DNA of 64,000 nt. Source: Candidatus Cohnella colombiensis (GTDB lineage: Bacteria; Bacillota; Bacilli; Paenibacillales; Paenibacillaceae). The DNA is taken from assembly GCA_029203125.1 (NCBI GenBank), contig CP119317.1, positions 1,674,001 to 1,738,000 of the forward strand. Direction: 5' to 3'. The notes beneath the pieces were generated by a model, which was not told the DNA's origin, did not search any database, and saw only the letters and a program-made list of their open reading frames with translations. The translations under genes were made by a program, and so were the position numbers. Positions 52,550-62,019 of the stretch are shown here, piece by piece (position 1 is the stretch's first letter; the number at the start of each line of letters is the position of its first letter).

Positions 52550-53647
52550 TTGGAACATCTATCCATTATGGGCATAGGCACAGCCGTACCGGCTTATTGT
52601 CTGGATCAAGAAGACGCTGTGCGCCGAATGAAGCAAGCTTTGAAGGATCGTCCTGAAGATGCGAAATGGATGCATCGAATTTTTACTCATTGCGGTGTGA
52701 ATACACGATATACATGTGAACCCAACCTTCTTGAACGTGCGGATCTTTGCCGTTATGTTCCCACGACACAGGATACCAATATCCCAACGACTGATGAACG
52801 TATGTCCATCTATCAGAAAGAATCTGTTGGATTGGCGCTAGAAGCAGCTCAAAAGGCACTTGAAGACAGCGGGAATCACCCAAGCGATATTACACATCTG
52901 ATTACAGTAAGTTGCACGGGTTTATTTCTTCCAGGGCTCGATGCAGAGCTGAGCTGGCACCTTGATCTTCGTAGTGATGTACAACGAATTCCGTTAACTT
53001 TTATGGGCTGCGCTGCTGGCTTGACTGCACTACGGGTTTCAGAACAGATCGTTCGAAGTAATCCGAACGCGACAGTGCTCGTAGTTACAGTGGAATTGTG
53101 CAGTCTACATATCCAACCTTCTTTTGAAAAAGAACAACTCTTTACCGCTGCATTTTTCGGTGACGGTGCTTCAGCATGTGTAGTCGGGACGGCGGATCTT
53201 GCAAACAAGGGTATGTTAACGATCCACAAAGCCCAAGAGGTCATCATTCCGAATACTTCAACAAAAATGAAATGGACAGTCGGAAATTACGGCTTTCAAC
53301 TGCAGCTTTCTCCAGAGATACCGCGTATCATCGCTAAAGAAGTGCCGGATGTATTTCGTTTGTTCTGGGAAGATGAGTCATTGCCAGATTTATGGGCGAT
53401 TCATCCAGGAGGTAGAGGGATTATCGATTCTCTTCAAGCAAGTTTCGATCTTACTGATGCACAAACGGAATCTAGTAGATCGATCCTACACCGATATGGC
53501 AATATGTCCTCAGCCACCATTTTGTTTGTGCTGGCTGACATAAGACAACGCTTGCTCGACAATGCGGAAGGCGATAAAGATGGCATCGCGCTAGCATTCG
53601 GACCCGGTATCACAGCTGAATTGATCCGCTTTTCGTATCATCCATGA
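52550..53647 (+). CDS. Type III polyketide synthase
   Basis: A 365-residue chalcone-synthase-fold homodimeric enzyme that condenses a CoA starter with malonyl-CoA. The Cys-His-Asn triad is intact: Cys154 (FMGCAAG), His285 (AIHPGGRG) and Asn318 (GNMSSAT). TTG 52550 is chosen because AGGAGG (52534-52539) is ten bases upstream; the reading frame upstream of it is not coding-like. First gene of a five-gene unit; the next start overlaps its stop as ATGA. Relatives make alkylresorcinols or alkylpyrones (BpsA type); the actual product is unknown. Confidence 0.93.
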   Translation: MEHLSIMGIGTAVPAYCLDQEDAVRRMKQALKDRPEDAKWMHRIFTHCGVNTRYTCEPNLLERADLCRYVPTTQDTNIPTTDERMSIYQKESVGLALEAAQKALEDSGNHPSDITHLITVSCTGLFLPGLDAELSWHLDLRSDVQRIPLTFMGCAAGLTALRVSEQIVRSNPNATVLVVTVELCSLHIQPSFEKEQLFTAAFFGDGASACVVGTADLANKGMLTIHKAQEVIIPNTSTKMKWTVGNYGFQLQLSPEIPRIIAKEVPDVFRLFWEDESLPDLWAIHPGGRGIIDSLQASFDLTDAQTESSRSILHRYGNMSSATILFVLADIRQRLLDNAEGDKDGIALAFGPGITAELIRFSYHP

Positions 53648-54384
53648 AGTGGGGAAGTCGATTTCAACAGCGCTCATCAAAACTCGAGCTTATGGATGAT
53701 TTTGTAGTAGGTGGAGAACCGCTTCGACATGCTTTACGCCAGTTGCGGACATTAAACCGAATTTTCGGAGCTTCAGGTCCAGTATTATACGGAGTCAAGC
53801 GCCTTTGGAAGCAATCGGGAACACCTGGCAGCTTAAGCATTCTTGATGTTGGTTCGGGTTCTGGGGATATTAATCGACATCTACTGAAATGGGCTGACAA
53901 ACAAGGTGTTCAACTCAAAGTGACTTTAGTGGATGTAACTGACGAAGCTCGAGCCGAGGCTGAGAGTCTCTTCCGAGATGATCCACGGGTCGAGTTTGTT
54001 AAACAAGATCTATTTTTCTTGGGTAACCTTCAAGTGGATGTCGTAACTGCCTCCCAATTCATTCATCATTTTCCGCCCGAGCGTTTGCCGTCCATCATTA
54101 TGCAGATGCTGACTCATTCCCGAATTGGCGTAGTAATTAATGACATTAATCGTCATTGGATAGCGTGGATAGCCGTTTGGATGACAACCAGACTTATGTC
54201 CCGTAATCGTTATATTCGGCATGACGGTCCATTATCCGTAGCTAAAGGTTTTCGTCGTGCGGATTTCCACAAAATTTCCAACAAACTGGGAATAACGAAT
54301 ATGATCTGCAGCTGGAGACCGCTTTTTCGTTATGCCGTGATGTTTCCTAAACAAGAAACGGGAGGCCAGTTTGATGAGAACTGA
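53644..54384 (+). CDS. Class I SAM-dependent methyltransferase
   Basis: A 246-residue methyltransferase. The SAM motif I is ILDVGSGSGDINRH (residues about 70-84), followed by the acidic motif LVDVTDEARA. It differs from the isoprenylcysteine-type methyltransferase next to BpsA in B. subtilis. Its ATG overlaps the PKS stop by four bases. O- or C-methylation of the polyketide is the natural inference. The C-terminal part has a hydrophobic helix (HWIAWIAVWMTTRL). Confidence 0.85.
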   Translation: MKWGSRFQQRSSKLELMDDFVVGGEPLRHALRQLRTLNRIFGASGPVLYGVKRLWKQSGTPGSLSILDVGSGSGDINRHLLKWADKQGVQLKVTLVDVTDEARAEAESLFRDDPRVEFVKQDLFFLGNLQVDVVTASQFIHHFPPERLPSIIMQMLTHSRIGVVINDINRHWIAWIAVWMTTRLMSRNRYIRHDGPLSVAKGFRRADFHKISNKLGITNMICSWRPLFRYAVMFPKQETGGQFDEN

Positions 54385-55510
54385 CTTTGACGCCATCGTG
54401 ATCGGAGCAGGCGTTGCCGGAAGTTCGATGGCCATTTCATTGGCCAGGCAGGGCTGGCAGGTCGCACTTATCGATAAAGACTCGTTTCCTCGCCACAAAG
54501 CTTGTGGTGAGTTTCTGTCGCCTGAATCTATAGTGTCGTTAAAAGCACTTGAATTGGACAGTGTTATAGATGAGTTTAGACCACCCGTAATCACAACGGC
54601 ATGCTTACATACGGAAAGCGTATCACTCAGTATTGCTTTACCTGGTACAGCTATCGGGTTGAGCCGTTACTCATTAGATTCCTGGCTACAGCAAAAAGCT
54701 TTTGAAATTGGGGTTCAAGTGTATACGGGGAGCACGGTGTCAGCGATCGTTGAGACTATTATTGGCTATGTTGTTGAAATCTCGTCCAAGGAGGGAAGAG
54801 TGCAGCTCTCTTCACGTACTGTGATTGCGGCGTGGGGTCGGCGCCCTTTGAACCGATTACAAGCTGCCAGTCAGAAATCTAGCAGCAGAACTTATATCGG
54901 TATTAAATCACACTTTACATGCTCTGATTGTGAGCCTATCGTCGATCTTTACTTTTTTCAAGGTGGCTATTTCGGCATTTCTCCCATAGAAGGAGGACGC
55001 TTGAATGTTGCAGCACTCCTGACACATGACACTTTTCATACACTCGGAAGCCCTAATTCCGTTCAAAGAATTATGGAATATGCTGCAAAGCAAATTCCCG
55101 CTCTTCATAGTAGGTTAGAGAGCATCGATCTTGTACCTGGAACACAAGCGGCTACGTCCCCAGTTATCATTCGTCCTCAGCCTATCGCATGGAATGAGAT
55201 CGCATGTATTGGCGATGCGGTTGCGGTGATTCCACCTTTTTGCGGAGATGGAATGTCAATGGCGCTTCGTTCAGTTGAGCTATGTTCCCCCCTTGCTAAC
55301 GCCTACCTCAGGGGAGATTGCACGAAAACAGAGTGGAGAAATACTTATACAGAGCAGATCAAGCATCAGTTTTCTAATCCCCTCAGATGGGGTCGCATCC
55401 TTGATCGCCTACTAACAAATCGTAAACTTTCTCCTATATTGCTCCGATTAGGAACATTTGCACCCGGGATAGCAGAAAAAATGGTTCGAGCGACTAGAGT
55501 ACGCGGCTGA
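54374..55510 (+). CDS. FAD-dependent oxidoreductase (geranylgeranyl-reductase/UbiH-like)
   Basis: A 378-residue flavoprotein. It opens with FDAIVIGAGVAGSSMAISLA (GxGxxG), has RHKACGEFLSPE after it, and the second FAD motif IACIGDAVAVIPPFCGDGMS. These mark the UbiH/geranylgeranyl-reductase group. ATG 54374 lies eight bases after GGAGG; it overlaps the methyltransferase end by 11 bases. It probably hydroxylates, oxidises or reduces the polyketide product. Confidence 0.86.
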   Translation: MRTDFDAIVIGAGVAGSSMAISLARQGWQVALIDKDSFPRHKACGEFLSPESIVSLKALELDSVIDEFRPPVITTACLHTESVSLSIALPGTAIGLSRYSLDSWLQQKAFEIGVQVYTGSTVSAIVETIIGYVVEISSKEGRVQLSSRTVIAAWGRRPLNRLQAASQKSSSRTYIGIKSHFTCSDCEPIVDLYFFQGGYFGISPIEGGRLNVAALLTHDTFHTLGSPNSVQRIMEYAAKQIPALHSRLESIDLVPGTQAATSPVIIRPQPIAWNEIACIGDAVAVIPPFCGDGMSMALRSVELCSPLANAYLRGDCTKTEWRNTYTEQIKHQFSNPLRWGRILDRLLTNRKLSPILLRLGTFAPGIAEKMVRATRVRG

Positions 55511-55528
55511 ATAGGACGGAGATAGGGG

Positions 55529-56773
55529 ATGCATATGAAACAAAGAGTGGTAGTTACAGGGATGGGTTGCGTTACACCAATTGGTTTAGACAAGACATCC
55601 ACCTGGATTAATGCGATGGACGGCGTTTCGGGTATCCAGACGATTTCGAATGATCGCACAGATGAATTGCCAGTTAAGCTTGTCGCAGAAATTAAGGATT
55701 TTCAACCTTTATTGTATATGGACGTTAAAGAAGCGAGAAGAACCGACCGTTTTGTACAGCTTGCAATTGCTGCAGCCGATGAAGCTGTACAGGATAGTGG
55801 CCTAGTTATCGGACATAATGCAGACCCTCTCCGTACAGGAGTGTGGTTAGGCAGTGGAGTTGGCGGCATAATGACCTTCGAGAAGGGGATGCGAGATGTA
55901 TTGCAGCATGGCTATGGACGCGTGTCTCCATTTGCACTGACGATGTTCCTTCCTAACATGGCATCAAGCCGTATTGCCATTCGAACAGGTGCTAGAGGAA
56001 TTACGGGCTGTACAGTATCGGCATGTGCATCGGGATCTCAGTCCATAGGTGAAGCATTCAGAGCAATCCAAAGGGGTGATGCAGAGGTCATGATTACGGG
56101 TGGTGCAGAAGCTCCAATCTGCTCTATCGGATTAGCCTCGTTTTCCGCGATGCGAGCTTTGTCCTTACAGACAGAGCCCTCGCAAGGGAGTCGCCCATTT
56201 GACAAAAGACGCGACGGATTCGTAATGGGAGAAGGTGCTGGCGTTCTCATATTGGAATCATGGGAGCACGCTAAAGCCCGCGGAGCACGAATTTATGCTG
56301 AGCTAAGTGGTTATGGATCCTGCGGAGAAGGTTATCATATCGCTGCTCCGCGTCCTGACGGAAGTGATTGGGCAAGAGCGATAACGTTAGCGATGGAAGA
56401 TGCTTCGTTAACCTCAGATGAGATTCAGTATATCAATGCTCATGGCACAAGTACGCATCTCAATGATTTGATCGAAACGAATGCCATTAAAACCGCATTT
56501 GGGCAATATGCTTACGATGTAAGTATCAGCTCTACGAAATCGATGACCGGTCATCTCCTTGGGGCATCGGGTGCAGTGGAAGCGATCTTGTCCATTCTCT
56601 CACTAAGAGATAACATTATACCACCAACAATCAATTATAAGGAGCAGGATGATGATCTGGATTTGAATTACACGCCTGTTGTGTCTAGACAGAGGCAAGT
56701 GGATACGGTTATGTCGAATACGTTTGCCTTCGGTGGACATAACGCCGTACTGATTTTTAGCAAAATCGGATGA
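55529..56773 (+). CDS. FabF-like beta-ketoacyl-ACP synthase
   Basis: A 414-residue type II ketosynthase. The Cys-His-His triad is intact: Cys166 (VSACASGSQ), His305 (NAHGTST) and His342 (MTGHLLGASG). GGAG lies seven bases before the ATG. It is like FabF but sits in a secondary-metabolite unit. No acyl carrier protein or chain-length factor is encoded beside it, so it must use a carrier made elsewhere. It could supply an unusual acyl starter to the type III PKS (inference). Its stop overlaps the next start as ATGA. Confidence 0.9.
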   Translation: MHMKQRVVVTGMGCVTPIGLDKTSTWINAMDGVSGIQTISNDRTDELPVKLVAEIKDFQPLLYMDVKEARRTDRFVQLAIAAADEAVQDSGLVIGHNADPLRTGVWLGSGVGGIMTFEKGMRDVLQHGYGRVSPFALTMFLPNMASSRIAIRTGARGITGCTVSACASGSQSIGEAFRAIQRGDAEVMITGGAEAPICSIGLASFSAMRALSLQTEPSQGSRPFDKRRDGFVMGEGAGVLILESWEHAKARGARIYAELSGYGSCGEGYHIAAPRPDGSDWARAITLAMEDASLTSDEIQYINAHGTSTHLNDLIETNAIKTAFGQYAYDVSISSTKSMTGHLLGASGAVEAILSILSLRDNIIPPTINYKEQDDDLDLNYTPVVSRQRQVDTVMSNTFAFGGHNAVLIFSKIG

Positions 56774-58812
56774 TATACCGCAGACTAGCCTCTATTTCGA
56801 TCAAGTTTTCCACTTGGGTCATAGGCTTTTGGGTCGTTCTGACGTGTTTCTTTGTTCCATTTGCAGCACAGCTACCCTACGTTCTAGGCGATCATGGGTT
56901 AGTGACTGACGGGTCATATTCACAAGTTCAACAGATTCTATCCCAACAGTTTCATATGCCAGAAGAACCTATTATTCTTCTATTCGAGAATGATAAAGAA
57001 ATGCCTAGACGTACATTTCATTCCTTGATCAAGCGAACTTTAACGCAGATAGAACGAATTGGAGGCGTTCATGTTTCATCCTCACCGCTTGAACAGAAGG
57101 AGATGGAGAAGGGCAATATTGCTTATGCTCTCCTTTCTGTACCTAACTCCATTCAGGAGAAGAGACAAGCCATAAAGCAAATACGTGAAGCGATTTCAGT
57201 AGATCGTAAAATCAGTATCAAACTTACTGGAAAGCCAGTCATACAAGAAGATGTGAACCGCTTAAGCAAGTACGACTTGAAGAGGGCAGAAAGAATCGGT
57301 ATTCCCATTGCATTTATCATATTAGTAATGACTTTAGGAGGACTTTTATCTGCGATCATTCCCATTGTTGCTGGAGCAATGACTGTGGTCATCGCGATGG
57401 GAATCATGGATGTGATCGGGGATTACGGTGGCGTGTCTTTGTCCGTCTTTGTTTACAGTGTAATTCCAATGGTAGGGATGGCCGTATGCATCGATTTTGC
57501 TCTGCTAATGATCAGTAGGTTCAAGGAAGAAAATAGGCATTTACCCGCTAACGAAGCTCTACTAATAACGATGGCTACTTCAGGTAGAGCGATTGTCATT
57601 TCTGTAGGTTGCGTCATTATGGCATTACTTGGAACGCTATATATACGTATGCCCATCTTCAATACGGTTACACTTGGTACACTTGTTGTTCTTACCGTTT
57701 CACTGATGATCAATCTGATATTTGTTCCAGCTCTGCTCTATAGGCTTCGAAAACAGCTTTATTCCAGTCGAAAAGATAAATTTAAACAGAAGGGCAGAAG
57801 TCTATGGATGGCCTTCATTTACTTCATCATGAGATGGCCCCAAGCTTCTGCAATATTGGCGATAATAATTTTGTCGGTTAGCTTATATCCTGTTCTCACG
57901 ATGCAAATTGGAATCCCTGGTCCAGAGTCGCTGCCCAAAAATAACGAAGCTCGTATTGCATCAGAAAAGCTAGCGAAGTGGTTTGAATCTCCGTTTGTTT
58001 CTAACGTATGGATAATCGCAAAGGATAAAAATCAAGAAATTCAACAAGACATCCTGCGCACTCTTGAGCAGGACTCCAGAGTTATTCATGTCGATGCAGT
58101 CAGGTCATATGTAAACAAGGAAACAACCTTCATTAATGTGTGGCTACAAGGAAATGAATCATCTAGAGAAGTGAGAGAATGGATTCTTGAACGATCAAAC
58201 CAATTCGCCATGCTAGGCGTTCAAATAGGTGGGGAGCCGAAGTATAAACAGGAAATAGTTGATGAGGTTTTTTATCGATTGAAATATGTTCTATTTATCG
58301 TAATCTGCTCTAACTGGATCATATTGACTATCGCTTTTCGTTCATTGCTCATTCCATTGAAAGCGATCGTAATGAATCTAGTTAGCATATTCGCATCGTT
58401 TGGCATCCTTACGTGGATATTTCAAGAAGGCAAGTTAGGAATGGAGACTTCAAATATTGCGATTATGATTCCTATATTTATATTTGGTTTGACCTTCGGA
58501 ATCAGTATGGATTATGGCATCTTTCTGCTATCTCGAATCTATGAGGGATATAAAAATTCATTAGATAACGAGCATTCGATTAGGGAAGGGCTCGCGGTTT
58601 CGGGGAAAATTATCACTTCAGCGGCAGCCATCATGATCGCAGTAACAGCCCCGTTTGCTCTAGCCGAAGTCTCAGGAGTAAGACAGCTTGGAATTGGCAT
58701 CGCAATCGCAATATTTTTGGATGCTACAATCGTCCGTATGGTGTTAGTGCCTGCTTTAATGAAATGGTTTGGAAAGTGGAACTGGTGGTCGCCATTTAAC
58801 AAAAAACTGTAA
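56770..58812 (+). CDS. MMPL/RND-family exporter
   Basis: A 680-residue transporter with two halves of the MMPL/RND pattern: a first helix, a large external loop, then five helices, repeated. Key polar segments are VGMAVCIDFALLMISRFKEE and FGLTFGISMDYGIFLLSRIY. Members of the family export lipids and secondary metabolites. It starts with an overlap at the ketosynthase end. Last gene of the polyketide unit, so it probably exports the product. A stem-loop follows. Confidence 0.88.
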   Translation: MIYRRLASISIKFSTWVIGFWVVLTCFFVPFAAQLPYVLGDHGLVTDGSYSQVQQILSQQFHMPEEPIILLFENDKEMPRRTFHSLIKRTLTQIERIGGVHVSSSPLEQKEMEKGNIAYALLSVPNSIQEKRQAIKQIREAISVDRKISIKLTGKPVIQEDVNRLSKYDLKRAERIGIPIAFIILVMTLGGLLSAIIPIVAGAMTVVIAMGIMDVIGDYGGVSLSVFVYSVIPMVGMAVCIDFALLMISRFKEENRHLPANEALLITMATSGRAIVISVGCVIMALLGTLYIRMPIFNTVTLGTLVVLTVSLMINLIFVPALLYRLRKQLYSSRKDKFKQKGRSLWMAFIYFIMRWPQASAILAIIILSVSLYPVLTMQIGIPGPESLPKNNEARIASEKLAKWFESPFVSNVWIIAKDKNQEIQQDILRTLEQDSRVIHVDAVRSYVNKETTFINVWLQGNESSREVREWILERSNQFAMLGVQIGGEPKYKQEIVDEVFYRLKYVLFIVICSNWIILTIAFRSLLIPLKAIVMNLVSIFASFGILTWIFQEGKLGMETSNIAIMIPIFIFGLTFGISMDYGIFLLSRIYEGYKNSLDNEHSIREGLAVSGKIITSAAAIMIAVTAPFALAEVSGVRQLGIGIAIAIFLDATIVRMVLVPALMKWFGKWNWWSPFNKKL

Positions 58813-58888
58813 TAGCATTTATTCGGTTTTGCGGAAGGGCTTCGAGTTTTATTAGGAAGAGGGAGTTATATCTTTCAGATTCAAGTGC

Positions 58889-58945
58889 CCATTGCATTGC
58901 AGAACTAACATTATTAAGAATGCGGGATAACAATGCAATGGCTTT
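58889..58945 (+). terminator. Possible terminator of the polyketide operon
   Basis: CCATTGCATTG (58889-58899) pairs perfectly with CAATGCAATGG (58931-58941) around a 31-base loop; CTTTGATTT follows. The loop is long, so the assignment is tentative. Confidence 0.5.
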
Positions 58946-58997
58946 GATTTAAGGTTTAATGGCTTTCCATGGAAGTTGTCCTCCGACCTTGAAGATC

Positions 58998-59417
58998 TTA
59001 AGGCTGTTGCCCCTGATACACCATCTGCTGGCCAGGCTGCATAGTCGTTGTCATCTCTGAATAGGTCTTTTGACAAGCCATGTTAGAAATACGAGGTATA
59101 GTTACGATTTCACTTGGATTCAATTGGTTCGGATTTGTAAGGTGGGGATTAGCCTCCTCCAAAATGGAAAATGGGATGTTATATTTGTGACTAATAGCAG
59201 CCAACGACTCGCCAGGTTGGGCTTGGTGCTGCACGAATATCATGTCATCCGATTTACCATCTCTGAAAAATGAAAAAAAGAAAGGAGAGAAGGAGAAAAA
59301 CGGAAATAAGAAACGGTTAGGGAAAAAAGGATGGGGAAAAGGACGAAAAAAGGGGCGACCGAATCCTCCACCAAAACCTCCGCCAAAGCCACCACCGGGA
59401 AAAAAACCACGATCCAT
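58998..59417 (-). CDS. LysM protein with Gly/Phe-rich N-terminus
   Basis: A 139-residue protein. The first half is Gly- and Phe/Pro-rich (GGGFGGGFGGGFGRPFFRPF and FPFFSFSPFFFSFF) and the second half holds one LysM domain (about 62-110: HQAQPGESLAAISHKYNIPF, ending EIVTIPRI). LysM binds peptidoglycan or spore cortex; the aromatic glycine-rich start recalls spore-coat or exosporium proteins such as SafA relatives. It has no signal peptide. GGAGGT precedes the start. Confidence 0.75.
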   Translation of the reverse strand: MDRGFFPGGGFGGGFGGGFGRPFFRPFPHPFFPNRFLFPFFSFSPFFFSFFRDGKSDDMIFVQHQAQPGESLAAISHKYNIPFSILEEANPHLTNPNQLNPSEIVTIPRISNMACQKTYSEMTTTMQPGQQMVYQGQQP

Positions 59418-59492
59418 AAGATAACCTCCACCTATATAGTTATTAGTCTATATAGCTTATTGCCTTGAGATCATATGGTTACAAAAATATTC

Positions 59493-60371
59493 TCATCTAA
59501 TCCGTTCGATAAAACTTCTTGCCGCACTGGTAAGCGGCATATTTCGCATGATCATAATCCCCACATGAGAGGGCGGCAACGGTACATCTAATTGGATCTC
59601 GAAGAGAGAGCCCTCATCCAGCTCCTTCGAAACGAATTCCCTGGTTACGTAAGAGATCCCGAGACCTCTCTTCGCAAACTCAATGAGAAGATCTACGCTT
59701 CCTACCTCGATTTCAGGTTTGAGCGTAAGACCGTAGCTTTGAAAGATTTCAGTAATCGCCATTCGAGCACGGCTATTCCGTGAGAACAGGATGACAGGAT
59801 GCTGGAGCAGCATATTCAGCGATAGAACTTTGTCCTTAAGCTCCGCGTACCTTGCTCCCGCCACAAAACAATCCTGTAGTTGAAAGCTCTCCCGCACTTC
59901 AAGCTGAGAATCAATGATCGGCATGCGAACGACACCAAGGTCGATCCTGCCTTCTTTTAAGAAAGTGATGACTTCAGGCGTCGTTCCGTGATTCAGGTGT
60001 AGCTTGATACCTGGATGTTGCTGATGAAAGTCTTCCAGATAAGGAAGCAAATAATGCTTAAACAACGAATCGCTTCCGCCGACCCGCAGCTCGCCGCTGT
60101 CCAAATTTTTAAGTGCAGCCATTTTTTCTTCCGCCATCGTGATTAAGATTTGAGACTGCTCGATATAGGAATACAGAATTATACCTTCTTGAGTTAGCTC
60201 CACACCTTTGGCATTCCGATAAAACAACGTGTTACCGAAGCTGTATTCCAGCTGTTTGATTGCATGGCTAACACTCGGTTGAGTGATGAATAGCGCCTTG
60301 GCAGCCTGGGTCAAGCTTCCCGTTTTCGCCGCCCAATAAAATACTTTGTACAACTCATAATTATTAATCAT
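59493..60371 (-). CDS. LysR family transcriptional regulator
   Basis: A 292-residue LysR regulator. The N-terminal helix-turn-helix is GSLTQAAKALFITQPSVSHA (about residues 18-37); the co-inducer domain starts near residue 90 with ELRVGGSDS. It is divergent from zwf with a 121-bp gap, the usual arrangement for a LysR protein controlling its neighbour and itself. The inducer is unknown; a redox or pentose phosphate signal would suit zwf-tkt (inference). Confidence 0.9.
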   Translation of the reverse strand: MINNYELYKVFYWAAKTGSLTQAAKALFITQPSVSHAIKQLEYSFGNTLFYRNAKGVELTQEGIILYSYIEQSQILITMAEEKMAALKNLDSGELRVGGSDSLFKHYLLPYLEDFHQQHPGIKLHLNHGTTPEVITFLKEGRIDLGVVRMPIIDSQLEVRESFQLQDCFVAGARYAELKDKVLSLNMLLQHPVILFSRNSRARMAITEIFQSYGLTLKPEIEVGSVDLLIEFAKRGLGISYVTREFVSKELDEGSLFEIQLDVPLPPSHVGIMIMRNMPLTSAARSFIERIR

Positions 60372-60432
60372 AGATGTAGTCTATAGCTCCTCTAAAATAT
60401 ATTAATTACATGTATGACCTCTATTCGTATTA

Positions 60433-60443
60433 TAGTTAAACTA
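60433..60443. promoter_or_regulatory. Possible LysR-type operator between LysR gene and zwf
   Basis: TAGTTAAACTA is a perfect dyad in the divergent gap, 50 bases before zwf. A T-N11-A pattern is expected for LysR binding, so this is a candidate site, not a proven one. Confidence 0.35.
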
Positions 60444-60492
60444 CAACAAAGATACCAGAGCTTGCACGAGCTCTAATCGAGGGAGAATAAAG

Positions 60493-62019
60493 ATGGAACC
60501 GACTACTTTTATCTTGTTCGGGGCAACGGGGGATTTAGCTAAAAGGAAAATATACCCTGCCCTATATAATTTATTCATTGACGGAAAGCTGCCACAAGCA
60601 TTTTCTTTAGTGGGACTTGGAAGAAGAGAATGGACGGATGAAACGTTTCAAGCTAACGTTGAGCATTCACTTCACCAATTTTCCAGACGAAACGCGAAAG
60701 ATGCCGGATTAGTCAATCGATTTTTGAGTGCATTCCGTTACAGCGTATTGGATATTGGACATAAAGACGATTACCGAAAGCTGTCTGAGCTGATTAAACA
60801 GCGGGAAGATGAGCTTCAAATGCCACCGAATCGCTTGTATTATTTATCCGTTGGACCTGAATATTTCGAAACGATCGCTGCCAACATCCAGGATAGCGAA
60901 CTTGGGTCTGCGAACGGTTCGAAGCGTCTCGTCATCGAGAAACCTTTCGGCTATGATTTGCAATCGGCTCGGAATTTAAATGAAAAATTGAGCAAAGCAT
61001 TCGCAGAAGACGAAATTTACCGTATCGATCATTATCTTGGAAAACCAATTGTTCAGAAGCTTGAATCACTGCAACAAGCAAATCCAGTCATTCAAGCGAT
61101 TTGGACTAATAAATACATTGCCAATGTGCAGATTACTGCAAATGAATCGGTCGGGGTCGAAGAGAGAGCAGGTTATTACGATCATGTTGGCGCCTTGAGA
61201 GACATGTTCCAAAACCATATGTTGCAATTGCTGATGATGACGGCGATTCACGTTCCTCACGGCAGTACCTCTGAGCAGGTGCGCTTCAAGAAGAAAAAAG
61301 TGATGGAAGCTGTTGAACTGTTGCAAAGAGAAGATGTCAGTGCCCACATCATTCGCGGGCAATACAAGGAAGGTAGCATTCAAGGGAAGCCGGTGATCGG
61401 CTATACTTCCGAACCGGGAATCTCGCCAACTTCGATGAACGATACATTTATTGCCGCCAAACTTATGATCGACAATAGTTATTGGCGGGGAGTTCCGTTT
61501 TATATTCGAACGGGCAAACGTATGAAACAAAAATCGACGAGAATCGTGGTTGAGTTTAGAGAACCCTTAGAGCAAAATTTATCGACGAACGGTGAGCGAA
61601 TCGAACCCAATCTACTCGTCATCGAGATTAGCCCTAACGAAAGCATGACACTGCAGCTCAATACAAAAAATCCTGGTCATAACGTGGCGTTCAAGCCCAT
61701 CCATCTCGACCTGCACTCTAAACAAGAAAACTCTCCTGAGGCGTATGAAAATTTGATTCACGATGCGTTGCAGGGAGATGGGACATTTTTTGCGCATTGG
61801 GATGAGGTCGAGTTGTCATGGCAATGGGTACAGCCTATTCTGGACGCGTTTGCAGAGAACAGCGTTCCGCTTCATCCCTATGCTGCGGGAACATATGGTC
61901 CTGCAGCGTCCGATGAATTACTTGCGAAGGACGGCTATCATTGGTGGTTTGATGAGCAGCCTACACAAAATAATGAAATCAAAGAAGGGGTACAATATGC
62001 CTACAGTACAAACAATTGA
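60493..62019 (+). CDS. zwf: Glucose-6-phosphate 1-dehydrogenase
   Basis: A 508-residue enzyme that oxidises glucose 6-phosphate to 6-phosphogluconolactone with NADP, the entry to the pentose phosphate pathway. The dinucleotide motif [10 protein letters not shown] is at residues 10-19 and the substrate site RIDHYLGKP near 178-186. GGGAG lies before ATG 60493. Its last 23 bases overlap the tkt start, so the two are co-translated. Length fits the family. Confidence 0.95.
   Translation: MEPTTFILFGATGDLAKRKIYPALYNLFIDGKLPQAFSLVGLGRREWTDETFQANVEHSLHQFSRRNAKDAGLVNRFLSAFRYSVLDIGHKDDYRKLSELIKQREDELQMPPNRLYYLSVGPEYFETIAANIQDSELGSANGSKRLVIEKPFGYDLQSARNLNEKLSKAFAEDEIYRIDHYLGKPIVQKLESLQQANPVIQAIWTNKYIANVQITANESVGVEERAGYYDHVGALRDMFQNHMLQLLMMTAIHVPHGSTSEQVRFKKKKVMEAVELLQREDVSAHIIRGQYKEGSIQGKPVIGYTSEPGISPTSMNDTFIAAKLMIDNSYWRGVPFYIRTGKRMKQKSTRIVVEFREPLEQNLSTNGERIEPNLLVIEISPNESMTLQLNTKNPGHNVAFKPIHLDLHSKQENSPEAYENLIHDALQGDGTFFAHWDEVELSWQWVQPILDAFAENSVPLHPYAAGTYGPAASDELLAKDGYHWWFDEQPTQNNEIKEGVQYAYSTNN

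Noticed and set aside
59242..59424. A Lys/Pro-rich frame opposite the LysM gene
   Set aside because: It is the complement of the Gly/Phe-rich repeat and has no ribosome site.
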